DNA of 53,095 nt from contig NZ_JABSST010000009.1 in assembly GCF_013213975.1 (NCBI RefSeq), positions 1 through 53,095 on the forward strand. Direction: 5' to 3'. Source of the DNA: Winogradskyella sp. GTDB taxonomy: Bacteria; Bacteroidota; Bacteroidia; Flavobacteriales; Flavobacteriaceae. The notes below the pieces were generated by a model that was not told the DNA's origin, did not search any database, and worked only from the letters and a program-made list of their open reading frames with translations. The translations under genes and the position numbers were made by a program. Below, piece after piece: positions 35,244 through 43,932 of the stretch (the stretch's first letter is position 1; every line of letters starts with the position of its first letter).

Positions 35244-35693
35244 GTTTCTATTTCTGGCGCGCTGATCGCGGACTTTCTTGAGTCGCTCAATCAAAACACG
35301 ATTAAATTGATCTTCTGCAGCCTTTAATTGCATTATCTTTTGGGAAGAAATTACTTCTTTCAAGTCTTTTACAAGTTGCATTTTAGCCTCGTGCATTTTA
35401 TTCTCAGCATTTAAAATTTCAGCCAATAATTCATCAGCTCTATCGTCAGATACATTACCACGACGCATTTCTTGTTTAATGCGTCTTAAATCTCCAGATT
35501 TAATGCTTTCAATTTTTGCTTCAAAGGCATTATAAATTGGCCAGAATTGTTGTGCCTCTTCACTGGTAAGTTGAACCTTGTCGGAAATGAATGCAATCTT
35601 TTGTGCTTTTATGCGCTCTTCAATTTGTTCACCACGTTGGGCAAAAGCAGAAAAGCTTATAAATAATGCGAGGATTGGGATTAATTTTTTCAT
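35241..35693 (-). CDS. Spy/CpxP-like exported protein (cassette 2)
   Basis: 150 residues with a signal peptide (MKKLIPILALFISFSAFAQ). The mature part is helical and highly charged, with an LTxxEAQ motif (VQLTSEEAQQFWPIYNAFEA) and RRIKQEMRRGNVSDDRADEL, closing with EDQFNRVLIERLKKVRDQRA. This matches the bacteroidete branch of the Spy/CpxP-like sensor family. It is the last gene of the second sigma cassette, 5 nt after the membrane protein stop, and is the counterpart of the gene at 33539. Confidence 0.78.
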   Translation of the reverse strand: MKKLIPILALFISFSAFAQRGEQIEERIKAQKIAFISDKVQLTSEEAQQFWPIYNAFEAKIESIKSGDLRRIKQEMRRGNVSDDRADELLAEILNAENKMHEAKMQLVKDLKEVISSQKIMQLKAAEDQFNRVLIERLKKVRDQRARNRN

Positions 35694-35698
35694 TTTAA

Positions 35699-36202
35699 TT
35701 ATTCTAAATATGTTTCTAAATCTACGTTTTCTAATAAGTAATCTTCTAAGTTAGATTGGTCATAAGGTGTTGTAGCTATTGTAAAATCTTCATCAAGTAA
35801 ATCGGCATCAGATAATAGTTCTGCTAATTCGTAACTATCTAAATCACTACTTTGAAAATACCGTTCAACCATTTCAACAGATAACTCTTCAGAATCATCA
35901 TTACCACCTATGAAGACAGCGAACAACAAAAATAAGGACGCTGCAATCCCAGCAATATAATATAAGTTCTTTCTCGAACTTAACTTAATAACAGGTGTGT
36001 CCTTATCATCAATTTTTTGTAATATTTCATTTTCAATAATATCAAAATAAGCGTCCGGTACCTTAAATCCAGTAGCTTTTGTGCCTGGCAATGGTGCTTT
36101 TTCTGATAGCTTATCAAACAGTTTGTCGTCAAAACTATCAAAGTATTGCTCAGGGGTTTTAAAACCTGAGGTTGTTATGTTATTTAAATTATTTGTCTTC
36201 AT
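35699..36202 (-). CDS. One-pass membrane protein with an internal GFKxPxxYF repeat, candidate anti-sigma factor (cassette 2)
   Basis: 167 residues. The N-terminus holds two copies of a 23-residue unit: residues 13-35 (GFKTPEQYFDSFDDKLFDKL plus SEK) and 45-67 (GFKVPDAYFDIIENEILQKI plus DDK). A membrane segment (YYIAGIAASLFLLFAVFIG, about 81-99) and a very acidic tail (ELAELLSDADLLDEDF, NLEDYLLENVDLETYLE) follow. Cytoplasmic N-terminus, single membrane pass and position right after an ECF sigma gene suggest sigma control. I know no assigned function for the repeat. Confidence 0.7.
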   Translation of the reverse strand: MKTNNLNNITTSGFKTPEQYFDSFDDKLFDKLSEKAPLPGTKATGFKVPDAYFDIIENEILQKIDDKDTPVIKLSSRKNLYYIAGIAASLFLLFAVFIGGNDDSEELSVEMVERYFQSSDLDSYELAELLSDADLLDEDFTIATTPYDQSNLEDYLLENVDLETYLE

Positions 36203-36234
36203 TTATCTCTATGACTTCAAATTAAACAAAAGGT

Positions 36235-36777
36235 TTAATCTGAGGTTAAATATGATTCTATTTTTTTTACTGCTATATGATAAGACGCTTTTAAGGCACC
36301 TTCACTAGTTTCTAATATGGTGGCTATCTCTTTATACTTTAGGTCATCAAAGTATTTCATATTGAATACTAACTGTTGTTTTTGTGGTAAAGTTGCAACG
36401 GCTTTTTGTAATTTAAGCTGTATAGCATCTCCTTCAAAATAAACATCAGCAGTCAAATTATTAATGGCATTGTTTTGATGTTCTTCATTAGAAATTTGTA
36501 AGCGCTTTGCATTTTTATTGATATGAGTAATGGATTCATTTGTTGCAATGCGGTAGAGCCATGAATATAATTTGCTATCTCCTTTAAACTTATCGATACT
36601 TCGATAGACTTTAATAAAGGTATTCTGTAAAACATCATCAGCATCATCATGCGAAATAACAATTTTACGGATATGCCAATACAGACGCTCTTTATAGAGA
36701 CTCAGTAATTCTCTAAAAGCAGCTTCTTTAGATTTAGGATTTTGAAGTCGTAGTATGAAATCCGATTCGTTTGTCAA
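36235..36777 (-). CDS. ECF-type RNA polymerase sigma factor (cassette 2)
   Basis: 180 residues. Region 2 is SHDDADDVLQNTFIKVYRSI with KLYSWLYRIATNESITHINK; region 4 is LPQKQQLVFNMKYFDDLKYK then EIATILETSEGALKASYHIA. The gene again has no ATG near its start; the best start is TTG at 36777 (product TNESDFILRLQNPKSKEAAF). It heads a three-gene cassette with the same order as cassette 1 on the other strand. Upstream lies a pair of direct repeats 20 bp apart (36895-36926). Confidence 0.88.
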   Translation of the reverse strand: MTNESDFILRLQNPKSKEAAFRELLSLYKERLYWHIRKIVISHDDADDVLQNTFIKVYRSIDKFKGDSKLYSWLYRIATNESITHINKNAKRLQISNEEHQNNAINNLTADVYFEGDAIQLKLQKAVATLPQKQQLVFNMKYFDDLKYKEIATILETSEGALKASYHIAVKKIESYLTSD

Positions 36778-36894
36778 GTAAAATACTTTTGTAATTAGAC
36801 TTATGAAATTAATAAAAGTTTAATCATCGAAATTGTTGAAAATTCATAGAATTTAATAAGTAGTTGATAACCAATTATTTATAATATTTTATAT

Positions 36895-36926
36895 CGATAA
36901 AAAGCATAAAAATACGATAAAAAGCA
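36895..36926. repeat. Direct repeat CGATAAAAAGCA, two copies 20 bp apart
   Basis: Identical 12-bp copies at 36895-36906 and 36915-36926, about 120-150 nt upstream of the sigma start on the minus strand. The period of two helical turns suits a regulator bound on one DNA face. The rest of the 293-nt gap (36778-37070) is AT-rich apart from the hairpins at 36984-37047. Confidence 0.4.
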
Positions 36927-36983
36927 CTTTTTTCTTGTTTAACTACATTATTTATTATATGTTTGACTCAGCTTAACCTATAA

Positions 36984-37014
36984 TTGTTATCAGTGTCCCC
37001 AAATCTGGTAACAA
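36984..37014. other. Stable hairpin just beyond the ABC exporter terminator
   Basis: TTGTTATCAG and CTGGTAACAA pair over 10 bp with one G-U, around the loop TGTCCCCAAAT. It lies just beyond the exporter terminator on the minus strand, so two stem-loops stand side by side. It may stabilise an mRNA end or belong to a small RNA. Confidence 0.35.
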
Positions 37015-37016
37015 AA

Positions 37017-37049
37017 AGAAAAGGATGTACCATTGGTGCATCCTTTTTC
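37017..37049 (-). terminator. Terminator of the ABC exporter operon
   Basis: AAAGGATGTACC and GGTGCATCCTTT pair over 12 bp with one G-U and an ATT loop, with A/T runs on both sides, 20-50 nt past the stop at 37071. Confidence 0.8.
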
Positions 37050-37070
37050 AATTTATTTTGGTTTTTAGTG

Positions 37071-38897
37071 TTATTCAAAACTTTGCATTTCAACTAATCT
37101 TTTATAAGCACCATTTTTACCGAGTAATTCAGAATGTGTGCCCTGCTCAACAATTTCACCTTTTTGCATGACCACAATAAGGTCGGCAGTTTGAATGGTT
37201 GAAAGACGATGTGCAATAACTATAGATGTTCTATTTTTCATCATATTTTCCAAAGCATTTTGCACTAGACGTTCACTTTCAGTGTCTAGGGCAGAAGTGG
37301 CTTCATCTAAAATCATAATTGGAGGATTCTTTAAGACGGCTCTAGCAATACTTATGCGCTGTTTCTGTCCTCCAGATAATTTACCACCAGAATCACCAAT
37401 ATTTGTGTTGATGCCTTGTGGTAATTCTTTTACAAATTCCCAAGCATTGGCGATTTTAAGAGCTTCTAAAACTTCGTCCTCTGTTGCATCTTCTTTACCT
37501 AAAAGAAGATTGTTTTTAATAGTATCGTTAAACAGTATAGAGTCTTGAGTTACAATGCCCATTAGATTGCGTAAGGAATGTTTTGTTAGCGTTTTGATAT
37601 CATTACCATCAATACTTATTGAACCTTCATTAACATCATAAAAACGCGTTACCAAATTCGCGATGGTACTTTTTCCACTTCCGGATTGGCCAACTAAAGC
37701 TACACTTTTGCCTTTTGGCACTGTCAGCGAAAAGTTTTTGAGTACTAAATCTTCTTCATATTTAAATGAAATATTGTCTATACAAATGTCAGAGCTAAAG
37801 TCCTGTTTTGTTATCGCATCAGGTCCGTCTTCCAATGGTGATCTTGTCTCTAATATTTCTAAAATTCTATCTGCAGCTGCATTGCCAGCTTTTACTTTGT
37901 AGCTTGCTTTGCTAATAGCCTTTGCAGGAGTTAATATTTGATAAGCTAGCGCCATATAAGTGATAAAGGCACCTCCCGTTAAGGTTTTTTCTATTAAAAC
38001 CATAGACCCGCCATACCACAGTAACGCTGCAATTGTAACAATACCTAAAAACTCACTGGTTGGCGATGCTAAGTTTTGTCGATTCATCAATTTGTTAGAA
38101 AAACTATAAAATCGGTTTGTAGATTCTTGAAATTGCTTATTGAATCGGTCTTGTGCATTAAACCCTTTAATAACCTTAAGTCCGCTTAAAGTCTCTTCTA
38201 ATGTAGATAAGAAAATACCTTGTTCGGTTTGTACACGATTGGATTTTTTCTTGAGACTTTTTCCAATTCTTGAAATGATAAAACCAGAAATTGGAATAAA
38301 AAGAAATACAAAAATTGTCAGCTTAACAGAAATTGTAAACATGGCAATAATTGCAAATAAAATAGTTAGTGGCTCTTTAACTATTAGTTCTAAAATGGCA
38401 AGCAAAGAATTTTTAACTTCATTCACATCGCCCGAAATTCGAGCGATAATATCTCCTTTCTTCTTTTCAGAATAATAGGAAATAGGTAAGGTTAAGACCT
38501 TGTCATAAATTTCATTTCGAAGTCCTTTCAGTACACCATTTCTTAGAAAGGTTATAAAATAAAGACCTAAATAATTGAATAAGTTCTTAAGAAGGAAGAG
38601 CGAAATTATCAGAATTATCATATACAACAGAGAGCGCTGTGGGCCAAACTCATCAGAGGTTGATGTTATAAAATAATTCATGGAACTTTCCAGATATTCC
38701 TTTAAATCTGTAAAACCTTTATACTCTGGTTTAACAGTAACTTTTTTGCCTTCTCCAAATAATACATTAATCATTGGCATTAACGACACCATGGCTAGTG
38801 TACTAAAGAGCGCATAGAAAATATTTGATATGATATTTAAAATCCCATAACGTTTGTATGGGATAATAAATCTTGAAAGCTTTTTTATATAATTCAT
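37071..38897 (-). CDS. ABC exporter, fused permease and ATPase (MsbA-like)
   Basis: 608 residues. Six membrane segments occupy the first roughly 320 residues. The nucleotide-binding domain follows with Walker A (ALVGQSGSGKSTIANLV), Q loop (GIVTQDSILF), signature LSGGQKQRISIARAVL, Walker B PPIMILDEATSALD, and the switch histidine in VIAHRLST. This is a homodimeric type IV exporter, most like lipid A/lipid flippases of the MsbA group; the substrate cannot be fixed from sequence. It begins 3 nt after the phosphosugar mutase stop, a tight pair. Confidence 0.9.
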   Translation of the reverse strand: MNYIKKLSRFIIPYKRYGILNIISNIFYALFSTLAMVSLMPMINVLFGEGKKVTVKPEYKGFTDLKEYLESSMNYFITSTSDEFGPQRSLLYMIILIISLFLLKNLFNYLGLYFITFLRNGVLKGLRNEIYDKVLTLPISYYSEKKKGDIIARISGDVNEVKNSLLAILELIVKEPLTILFAIIAMFTISVKLTIFVFLFIPISGFIISRIGKSLKKKSNRVQTEQGIFLSTLEETLSGLKVIKGFNAQDRFNKQFQESTNRFYSFSNKLMNRQNLASPTSEFLGIVTIAALLWYGGSMVLIEKTLTGGAFITYMALAYQILTPAKAISKASYKVKAGNAAADRILEILETRSPLEDGPDAITKQDFSSDICIDNISFKYEEDLVLKNFSLTVPKGKSVALVGQSGSGKSTIANLVTRFYDVNEGSISIDGNDIKTLTKHSLRNLMGIVTQDSILFNDTIKNNLLLGKEDATEDEVLEALKIANAWEFVKELPQGINTNIGDSGGKLSGGQKQRISIARAVLKNPPIMILDEATSALDTESERLVQNALENMMKNRTSIVIAHRLSTIQTADLIVVMQKGEIVEQGTHSELLGKNGAYKRLVEMQSFE

Positions 38898-38900
38898 TGA

Positions 38901-40628
38901 CTATAAATTCATATCCTTAAGGATAGCATCAATCTTACGTTCCAATAACTGCTCCGTTTTTAGAAAATCAGACACATTGTCAAGTTCTGTATTTACACTG
39001 ATATAGAATTTTATTTTTGGCTCTGTACCACTTGGTCTCAAAGCTATTTTACTACCATCTTCAGTATAGTAAATAAGAACATTGGATTTCGGAATGTCTA
39101 TAGCTTCTTCTTTTCCTGTTAGCATATCTTTCGCAACGGATAATTGATAATCTTCAATTCTAACCACCTTAGATCTATTAACAGTTTTAAAAGGATTTTC
39201 TCTAGAATCGATCATTATCTGCTTGATTTCCTGAGCACCTTCAATCCCTTTCTTTGTTAAGGATACTAAACGCTCTTTATAGAAGCCATGCTCCAAATAT
39301 AAATCGATAAGTTTCTCATAGAGTGTTTTACCTTCTGCTTTTGCTTGTGCAGCAATTTCGCAAGCTAATAGGGTGGAAGTTACGGCATCTTTATCCCTGA
39401 CAAAATCACCAACCATGAATCCAAAGCTCTCTTCACCACCACCAATAAAATCGAGTTCAGGGAAGTCGACGATCATTTTGGCAATCCATTTAAAACCTGT
39501 TAGACCAATTTTACATTCAACACCATAGGCATTTGAAAGCACAGACATCATTGGAGTGGACACAATGGTAGAACCAACGAATTGATTACCATTAATCTTA
39601 CCAGCATTCTTCCATTGTCTTAAAAGGAAATCGGTCATAATAATCATGGTTTGATTTCCATTAAGAATTACTAGTTCTCCGTCTAAATCTCTAACTACAA
39701 CACCCAATCGATCGCAATCTGGATCTGTACCAATTACAATATCTCCACCAACTTTTTCAGCCAATTCCATTGCCATTTTAAGAGCTTCGGTTTCCTCTGG
39801 ATTTGGTGATACCACAGTTGGGAAGTCTCCATTAGGATCTTTTTGTTCCTCCACAATATTGACATTGGTATATCCAGCACGACTCAAAGTCTCAGGAATA
39901 GACTTTATTGAAGTACCATGTAAAGAGGTAAATACAATATTTAAATTTTCACGTGCTTCAGAAGCGGTATCAAAACTTCCATTTTTTACAGAATTGGAAA
40001 TAAACACATCGTCAATGTCTTTTCCTATGTATTGAATTAAGTCTGAATTACTGTCAAACTTAATTTCTGAATAATCTAACTTATTAATCTCTGCAATGAT
40101 TTCTCCATCTTGTGGTGGTACTAATTGTCCACCATCTTGCCAGTACACCTTATAACCATTATATTCTGGTGGATTATGCGATGCGGTCAAAACAATACCA
40201 CAATGGCAATTTAAATGTTTTAGGGCAAATGACAATTCTGGTGTAGGTCTTAAATCTTCAAATAAGTAAACCATAATTCCATTGGCAGAAAATACATCTG
40301 CTACAACCTTACCAAAGGTGTCACTATTATGGCGACAATCGTAAGCAATAGCTACTTTTACCTGTTCGCCAGGAAACGCCTGTTTTAAATAGTTACTTAG
40401 GCCTTGGGTATTTTTTCCGAGTGTATATTGATTAATACGGTTGGTGCCTAATCCCATAATACCACGCATTCCGCCTGTTCCAAATTCAAGGTCTTTATAA
40501 AAACTTTCTTCTAGACCTTTAGGATCGGAAGCAATCATATGTTTTATAGCAGCTTGTGTATCAGTGTCAAAACTTGGAGTTAACCAAGAATTCACACGGT
40601 CTAGAATTTCAGGTTTAATATGAATCAT
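38901..40628 (-). CDS. Phosphohexose mutase (phosphoglucomutase/phosphomannomutase)
   Basis: 575 residues. All four alpha-D-phosphohexomutase sites are present: the catalytic Ser150 in [17 protein letters not shown], the metal loop [13 protein letters not shown], the sugar-binding [12 protein letters not shown] and the phosphate-binding [16 protein letters not shown]. It interconverts 1- and 6-phosphosugars for wall, capsule or glycogen synthesis. The length matches the large PgcA-like group. It is in one operon with the ABC exporter and lies near a DPM1-like glycosyltransferase, suggesting envelope glycan work. Confidence 0.92.
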   Translation of the reverse strand: MIHIKPEILDRVNSWLTPSFDTDTQAAIKHMIASDPKGLEESFYKDLEFGTGGMRGIMGLGTNRINQYTLGKNTQGLSNYLKQAFPGEQVKVAIAYDCRHNSDTFGKVVADVFSANGIMVYLFEDLRPTPELSFALKHLNCHCGIVLTASHNPPEYNGYKVYWQDGGQLVPPQDGEIIAEINKLDYSEIKFDSNSDLIQYIGKDIDDVFISNSVKNGSFDTASEARENLNIVFTSLHGTSIKSIPETLSRAGYTNVNIVEEQKDPNGDFPTVVSPNPEETEALKMAMELAEKVGGDIVIGTDPDCDRLGVVVRDLDGELVILNGNQTMIIMTDFLLRQWKNAGKINGNQFVGSTIVSTPMMSVLSNAYGVECKIGLTGFKWIAKMIVDFPELDFIGGGEESFGFMVGDFVRDKDAVTSTLLACEIAAQAKAEGKTLYEKLIDLYLEHGFYKERLVSLTKKGIEGAQEIKQIMIDSRENPFKTVNRSKVVRIEDYQLSVAKDMLTGKEEAIDIPKSNVLIYYTEDGSKIALRPSGTEPKIKFYISVNTELDNVSDFLKTEQLLERKIDAILKDMNL

Positions 40629-40649
40629 GAGTTAAAATTTAGATCGCTA

Positions 40650-40657
40650 CAAATTTA
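40650..40657 (-). promoter_or_regulatory. Probable -7 element of the mutase-exporter operon
   Basis: Minus-strand TAAATTTG fits TAnnTTTG, about 21 nt before the ATG at 40628. No good -33 TTG seen at the usual spacing. Confidence 0.4.
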
Positions 40658-40705
40658 AACAATCTGAAATAGCATAGTTTAATCTACCTAAAAATAATAT
40701 GAAGA

Positions 40706-41656
40706 TCAATCGATATTTAAAGTATCTTGAATAAAATAGCGTTGTTGTTGGCGCTTAGACCTAAGAATGAGTTCCCCTAAAAAGCCAGCAATAAACAATT
40801 GCGAGCCAATAATCATCGTGGCTAAGGCAATATAAAATTGAGGTCTATCAGTGATGAGGCGTCCTGTTGGATTTATAAAAAGCTTGTCAATTCCTAAGTA
40901 AAAAGCAAAACCAAATCCTATGAAGAACATAAGTACACCTAAAGAGCCAAAAAGGTGCATTGGGCGTTTACCAAACCTAGAAATAAAGGAAATGGAAATA
41001 AGATCTAAAAATCCATTAATAAAGCGATTCATACCAAATTTTGTACGTCCATACTTTCGTGCTTGATGCTTAACAATTTTTTCTCCAATATTGCCAAAAC
41101 CAGCATTTTCAGCTAGTACAGGTATGTACCGATGCATTTCACCATACACATCAATGTGCTTAACTACTTCATTAGAATAAGCCTTTAGACCACAATTAAA
41201 GTCGTTTAGTTTTACTTTTGACGTTCGTCGGGCTGCCCAATTAAATAGCTTTGATGGGAGATTTTTTGAAATAACAGAATCAAAACGTTTCTTTTTCCAT
41301 CCAGAAACGAGGTCATAACCTTCTTCAATGACCATTTTATACAATTCTGGTATTTCTTCTGGATTATCTTGTAAATCGGCATCCATGGTAATAACAACAT
41401 TACCCGAAGCTTTCTCAAAACCAGCATGAAGTGCTTGAGACTTACCAAAGTTTTTTAGAAACCTTATGCCCTTAATATTTTGATTGGATTGAGATAGTTC
41501 AGTTATGGTTTGCCAAGATTCATCAGTAGAACCATCGTCTATAAAAAGTAATTCATAAGAAAACGAATTGGATTGCATCACAGATACAATCCAATCGTGC
41601 AATTCTTTTAAAGAGTCTTTCTCGTTTAGTAGTGGTATAACTACTGATATATCCAT
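40706..41656 (-). CDS. Family 2 glycosyltransferase (DPM1/GtrB-like) with two C-terminal membrane segments
   Basis: 316 residues. The GT-A fold starts with DISVVIPLLNEKDSLKEL; the metal-binding aspartates lie in VVITMDADLQDNPEEIPEL; LVSGWKKKRFDSVISKNLPS and FNCGLKAYSNEVV follow, then two hydrophobic segments (LFGSLGVLMFFIGFGFAFYL and FYIALATMIIGSQLFIAGFL). Relatives transfer a sugar to undecaprenyl or dolichyl phosphate. DUF4199 lies 44 nt upstream in the same direction, an arrangement common in Flavobacteriaceae. Confidence 0.9.
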   Translation of the reverse strand: MDISVVIPLLNEKDSLKELHDWIVSVMQSNSFSYELLFIDDGSTDESWQTITELSQSNQNIKGIRFLKNFGKSQALHAGFEKASGNVVITMDADLQDNPEEIPELYKMVIEEGYDLVSGWKKKRFDSVISKNLPSKLFNWAARRTSKVKLNDFNCGLKAYSNEVVKHIDVYGEMHRYIPVLAENAGFGNIGEKIVKHQARKYGRTKFGMNRFINGFLDLISISFISRFGKRPMHLFGSLGVLMFFIGFGFAFYLGIDKLFINPTGRLITDRPQFYIALATMIIGSQLFIAGFLGELILRSKRQQQRYFIQDTLNID

Positions 41657-41700
41657 AGAAATGCGTTGTCTAATATAGACTCCAAAAATAAAGAAATTAT

Positions 41701-42234
41701 TTAAGCAGCATTAGGGTCTGTTTTTTTAACCACAAGCGCTACGATAAGTCCAACAATACTAAATCCTAATAGCTGGTATGCAATGGATTTGAATGAGTTG
41801 CCGACTGAAAAGAAACTTCCTTGTTCTTCCATTTGCTTTAAGGCCTCATCAATCGATGCTTGCGGTGCACCAAAGTTTTCCATCATTTGAAGTTGTGATT
41901 CAATAATTTTTTCTTGTAAAATTGTTGCCGCTTCGGGATCTACAAAATTGAATATTACTAAGCCAATTAAAGCAGGTATAACAATACCAATCGCTACTGT
42001 TACAAAAAATGCTGTAAATGCATTTTTAAAGGAAATAAAACCACCTGATATACTTCTTGCTTTAACAGCGGAAACTACTCCAAAAATAATAACTAGAAGT
42101 AATTGCAAAATTCCGAACCACCATTGTGTAAAAAGGTCTAAGTAAACGGCATATCCAATAATTGTAAATGAACTTAGGATTAAAGCTAGGTAAAGACCGT
42201 ATTGCGTAGCTGATGATTTAATTGATTTTTCCAT
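41701..42234 (-). CDS. DUF4199 membrane protein
   Basis: 177 residues with four membrane segments (GLYLALILSSFTIIGYAVYL, FGILQLLLVIIFGVVSAV, AFFVTVAIGIVIPALIGLVI, IAYQLLGFSIVGLIVALVV). Between the third and fourth is a conserved loop (FVDPEAATILQEKIIESQLQ) outside the membrane core. This matches DUF4199, a bacteroidete family of unknown function. It precedes the DPM1-like glycosyltransferase and is probably co-transcribed with it. Confidence 0.85.
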   Translation of the reverse strand: MEKSIKSSATQYGLYLALILSSFTIIGYAVYLDLFTQWWFGILQLLLVIIFGVVSAVKARSISGGFISFKNAFTAFFVTVAIGIVIPALIGLVIFNFVDPEAATILQEKIIESQLQMMENFGAPQASIDEALKQMEEQGSFFSVGNSFKSIAYQLLGFSIVGLIVALVVKKTDPNAA

Positions 42235-42275
42235 AATAAAGCTCGTGTTTTTTAGTTAATCGAATAGTTAGTACT

Positions 42276-42283
42276 CAAAGATA
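42276..42283 (-). promoter_or_regulatory. Probable -7 element for DUF4199
   Basis: Minus-strand TATCTTTG fits TAnnTTTG, about 41 nt before the ATG at 42234, divergent from the rpmE2 promoter. Confidence 0.4.
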
Positions 42284-42327
42284 GAGATTTGTTACAGCAA
42301 TTGATAAAATAAAAATTATTAAAAAGA

Positions 42328-42357
42328 TTGTAAATTTCTAAAAAATACTTAAATTTG
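42328..42357 (+). promoter_or_regulatory. rpmE2 promoter (TTG-N19-TAnnTTTG)
   Basis: TTG at 42328-42330 and TAAATTTG at 42350-42357 are separated by exactly 19 nt, the classic bacteroidete -33/-7 arrangement. The -7 element is followed by CAC. The leader to the ATG at 42396 is about 30 nt. Confidence 0.7.
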
Positions 42358-42395
42358 CACCTCGAAAAAATCGAAATACACTAAAGCATTTAGCG

Positions 42396-42647
42396 ATGAA
42401 AGCAGGAATACATCCAGAAAATTATAGAGTAGTAGCATTTAAAGATATGTCTAACGATGATATCTTCTTAACCAAATCTACTGCAGATACAAATGAGACT
42501 ATAGAAGTAGATGGTGTTGAATATCCACTAGTAAAGTTGGAAATTTCTAGAACATCTCATCCATATTATACTGGTAAATCTAAATTAGTAGATACTGCTG
42601 GTCGTATTGATAAATTCAAAAACAAATACGCTAAGTTTAAGAAATAA
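42396..42647 (+). CDS. rpmE2: 50S ribosomal protein L31, type B
   Basis: 83 residues: [20 protein letters not shown] at the start, [20 protein letters not shown] and [20 protein letters not shown] after it. The CxxC zinc motif of type A L31 is absent and the length fits type B (zinc-independent, used when zinc is scarce in some bacteria). It has its own promoter and a strong terminator. No zinc-uptake regulator site is evident, and as no other L31 is in the window it may be the only form. Confidence 0.95.
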   Translation: MKAGIHPENYRVVAFKDMSNDDIFLTKSTADTNETIEVDGVEYPLVKLEISRTSHPYYTGKSKLVDTAGRIDKFKNKYAKFKK

Positions 42648-42670
42648 GCTAAGCTTGCACATCAACGAGA

Positions 42671-42702
42671 AAGCCTTTCTGTTATCAGAAAGGCTTTTTT
42701 GT
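42671..42702 (+). terminator. rpmE2 terminator
   Basis: AAGCCTTTCT and AGAAAGGCTT pair perfectly around a GTTATC loop, then a T run. Confidence 0.9.
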
Positions 42703-42750
42703 TTTCTCCAATTACCCTACTTTTGATCAGTACAAAAGGAAAACCTTAGC

Positions 42751-43926
42751 ATGAATTATATTTTATTTGACGGTCCGTACAGGAACAACCTTCTGCCATT
42801 TACATATACACGACCAGTTGCGGACATCAGAGTTGGAATACTAACCATTCGTCAGAAGTGGGAGTCCTATTTAGAATATACGACTACCACTGTGACGGAA
42901 GATTACTTAGCCGATAAGTTTCCAATGGTAGAAATGGCCGAAAATATTATGATTAATGCATCATTTCTTCCCAATGCTGAGGTTGTGGCTTTGGTTAAAA
43001 ATTTATCGCATAATCAAGCTTTATTTAAGGATGAAGATGTTATAGCATTCTTTGCCACAGAAGGAGAAGAGGTTATGGATTTTTCAGCTTTTGAAGCTAT
43101 AGATTTTGAAGGCGATATAATTAAAATAGAACATACTTGGGATATTTTCTCTAAAAATGGAGAAGCCATCGAAGAAGACTTTAAATTCATTACAAAAAAT
43201 CGAAATTCAGAAGCTATACCAGCAACGGTAAATACCATTAACCCAGAAAATATTTTTATCGAGGAAGGTGCTAAGTTAAATTTTGTGACCTTAAATGCGA
43301 GTTCAGGTCCAATATACATAGGTAAAGATGCGGAAATTATGGAAGGTAGCGTTGTTCGTGGACCGCTTGCATTGTGCCATAATGCTACTATAAAATTGGC
43401 CGCTAAAATTTATGGTCCTACTACAGTTGGACCCTTTAGTAAAGTAGGTGGAGAGGTTAATAATTCAGTACTATTTGGATATTCTAACAAAGGCCATGAT
43501 GGTTTCTTAGGGAACTCAGTTTTAGGAGAATGGTGTAATATGGGTGCTGATTCTAACAACTCTAACTTAAAGAACAATTATGCTGAAGTTAGACTTTGGG
43601 ATTATGAAACTGGTGGATTTGCAAGAACAGGGTTGCAGTTTTGTGGTTTAATGATGGGAGATCACAGTAAGTGTGGTATTAACACTATGTTTAATACTGG
43701 TACAGTTGTTGGTGTAAGTGCTAATATCTTTGGAAGTGGATTCCCTCGAAATTTTATACCAAGTTTTTCTTGGGGAGGCCATAGCGGATTTGTAACCTTT
43801 AAAACTAATAAAGCTTTTGAAGTTGCAGAAGTAGTCATGGCGAGGCGTAAAGAAGAATTTACAGACAAGGATAAAGCCATATTAGAACACGTGTTTGAAG
43901 AAACGAAACAATACAGAAGAGATTAA
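42751..43926 (+). CDS. GlmU-like putative sugar nucleotidyltransferase with hexapeptide repeats
   Basis: 391 residues. It starts NYILFDGPYRNNLLPFTYTR followed by PVADIRVGILTIRQKWE, the typical opening of the bacteroidete GlmU-like family. The second half forms left-handed beta-helix hexapeptide repeats (GPIYIGKDAEIMEGSVVRGP, AKIYGPTTVGPFSKVGGEVN, GVSANIFGSG). The classic GxGxRMxP nucleotide loop is absent, so transferase activity on UDP-GlcNAc is uncertain. A PD40 protein gene starts 6 nt later. Confidence 0.85.
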   Translation: MNYILFDGPYRNNLLPFTYTRPVADIRVGILTIRQKWESYLEYTTTTVTEDYLADKFPMVEMAENIMINASFLPNAEVVALVKNLSHNQALFKDEDVIAFFATEGEEVMDFSAFEAIDFEGDIIKIEHTWDIFSKNGEAIEEDFKFITKNRNSEAIPATVNTINPENIFIEEGAKLNFVTLNASSGPIYIGKDAEIMEGSVVRGPLALCHNATIKLAAKIYGPTTVGPFSKVGGEVNNSVLFGYSNKGHDGFLGNSVLGEWCNMGADSNNSNLKNNYAEVRLWDYETGGFARTGLQFCGLMMGDHSKCGINTMFNTGTVVGVSANIFGSGFPRNFIPSFSWGGHSGFVTFKTNKAFEVAEVVMARRKEEFTDKDKAILEHVFEETKQYRRD

Positions 43927-43932
43927 AACATT

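Noticed and set aside
36778-37070. Possible tRNA or structured RNA gene in the 293-nt gap
   Set aside because: No cloverleaf or tRNA arm sequence found; only two simple hairpins and a direct repeat are present.
42396-42647. Zinc-regulated L31 pair
   Set aside because: The type B form lacks the zinc motif, but no Zur-like site or second L31 is visible in the window.
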